Shown one piece after another: positions 62,648-64,000 of a stretch of DNA of 64,000 nucleotides. The stretch lies in assembly GCA_003993805.1 (NCBI GenBank), contig RSEF01000003.1, positions 82,938,123 to 83,002,122 on the forward strand. Direction: 5' to 3'. This DNA is from Himantopus leucocephalus. Lineage: Eukaryota; Chordata; Aves; Charadriiformes; Recurvirostridae. Under the pieces are notes generated by a model, which worked only from the letters and a program-made list of their open reading frames with translations, had not been told where the DNA came from and made no database searches. A program made the translations under genes and the position numbers. The number at the start of each line of letters is the position of its first letter. Positions within the stretch are counted from its first letter, which is position 1.

Positions 62648-62690
62648 CCTTCCAACCTAAACTATTCTATGATTCTATGATTCTATGATA
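62648..62690 (+). repeat. CR1 LINE 3' tail
   Basis: CCTTCCAACCTAAACTATTC followed by repeated TATGATTC units is the canonical CR1 3' terminus in the same orientation as the 5' part across the gap, so the two are probably one insertion. Confidence 0.93.
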
Positions 62691-64000
62691 ATGTGCCTTC
62701 TTTCCCTTAAGAGCCTGTCTTCAACAAGTTCCCAGATTTTTCCCTTGTCTTCTTCCACACTCCCCAAGCTGAACCTGAGTGAAAGATGGGCAGTCCTTGA
62801 AATGCAACTGTAGCTCTACGTTTCTCAGGGAGAAGCAGCAAATCCAGTTGGATAAGAGCATTTTTGGAACAGCAAAACTCCTTTAGAGCTAGAATCAGCA
62901 TCTGACTATTATATGTTTTATTGACTGAAAATTAAGATTCCTGTCAGCACAGACCTGAAATGAAAAGGATGCAGTCAATGCATTGTTTGGGTCATTATTT
63001 CTTTTCTTACCAAGTGCTTGAAAACTTCCTCATTGGCTTTTTAGAACAGTGTATCTAGTCTCTGAATTTAAAATAAGCTTTTCCATGAGTGAAAAAACAG
63101 TCAGTTCCTTAAATGCTGATGGAAATCAAATATCAGATTGGTATATCGGTAAAGAAAATCAACTCTAATTTTAAGGAAATATTTGTGAAATTTTGTATGG
63201 TAATGATAAGGTAAATAATTAGTAAGTATGAAGTGGAAAGAATTTTACTTGTGTTAAAGTGAAAATCCAAAAAACCCCCAGTGTTTCCCATAGGATCTTA
63301 GTGATACCTAAGAATTAGAACAGCAATAATAATATAGGTCAAGATAGTTTATATGCTGCAATACATATGGAAAAATAAGATGGAATACAGATAGAGATTC
63401 AACTGCTCTGGGCTTTAAGGAGTTCAAGTCACACTATCGGTGCTTTTTGAACACAATTTATTCACGTATAACTACCTAAAGGCAGTGCAAAGTGGGATGT
63501 TATTCAAAACTAACTACATATCAAATGGAAAAGAAGATACAGAATATTTTTTATTGAAAGAATTGCCAATGCATGTTTCTATTATCAACACAGAGAATTA
63601 TGTTCTTTTCTTTGAATTTAATGATGGCTAAGTGAATAAGAGAATGAAAAAATAGGGTGTGGAGAGGAAGGAACATAAAAAACAACATGTAACTTTAGCA
63701 AAACAAAGCTAAATAATTTTGGTCAAGAAATACAAGTCTTTCAAAATTCACTAGCACCATTAAATGATAAGCAAGGGAGAAAACATCAAACAATTGAAGT
63801 TATGTCTGCCTAAGCAAGCTGTGCAGTGCATAGAGAAGACCTGTAGTGAAACCCTGTAAAGAACCAGTGCTGAGGAACCAGTGTACATTCTGTACATGTT
63901 TCAGGGCGGGGGGAAGAGGGGGTTACTGAGGATTAGCTCTAGTCTGAATGCCCATTAATGGCTGTAGGATTCTGCATCTGCTCCTGGCGTGTGTCTTTTG
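62691..64000. other. Unique noncoding stretch, nothing recognised
   Basis: AT-rich DNA to the window end. The small minus- and plus-strand frames (62901-62707, 63440-63631) show no recognisable features. Confidence 0.45.

Noticed and set aside
62131..62688. 185-codon frame as a host gene
   Set aside because: The part before the gap is CR1 5' sequence ending in the endonuclease signature, and the frame is artificially carried through 100 N into the CR1 tail.
1..64000. CRISPR array, operon or phage-type system
   Set aside because: No regularly spaced repeats, no dense same-strand coding, and repeats throughout are those of a bird nuclear genome.

Overview
The window reads as nuclear DNA of a bird, most likely a neoavian. 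It is AT-rich and gene-poor. CR1 LINE pieces end in the avian (ATTCTATG)n tail, and there is a solo endogenous-retrovirus LTR of a type I associate with bird genomes. Nothing prokaryotic is present: I see no operons, ribosome-binding sites, rRNA, tRNA or CRISPR. Most open reading frames are 60-120 codons, which AT-rich noncoding DNA of this length produces by chance.

Layout. 1-3.5 kb: unique sequence with two suspicious near-identical duplications, each split by a single N. 4.8 kb: a trace of an old CR1/L3-like repeat. 12.6-14.0 kb: a decayed CR1 reverse-transcriptase fragment. 17.1 kb: an (AAACC)n array. 18.9-19.4 kb: a second CR1 copy of a related type, interrupted by a 100-N gap. 22.9, 30.6 and 52.5 kb: long poly-G runs at or near Ns. 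26.9 kb: a MIR/CORE-SINE-like relic. 31.7-32.0 kb: a GGGAA-type homopurine array around a 100-N gap. 47.6 and 48.9 kb: two CR1 3' ends in opposite orientations. 54.8-55.6 kb and 57.0 kb: probable ancient repeats. 58.6-59.1 kb: a minus-strand solo LTR with a perfect 5-bp target-site duplication. 62.2-62.7 kb: both ends of a CR1 whose body is hidden in a 100-N gap.

The only protein-coding signal outside repeats is on the minus strand between about 50.3 and 39.1 kb. Two open segments (50301-50118 and 49593-49247) join in phase across a GT-AG intron. A third (45323-45193) has a strong polypyrimidine acceptor. A fourth (39604-39118) is open apart from one in-frame TGA, and the third and fourth are phase-compatible. 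I do not recognise the protein. The pattern fits a multi-exon gene, possibly decayed, but it rests on splice-site and phase reasoning alone. The genes do not form a system I can name, and I found no convincing new biological system.
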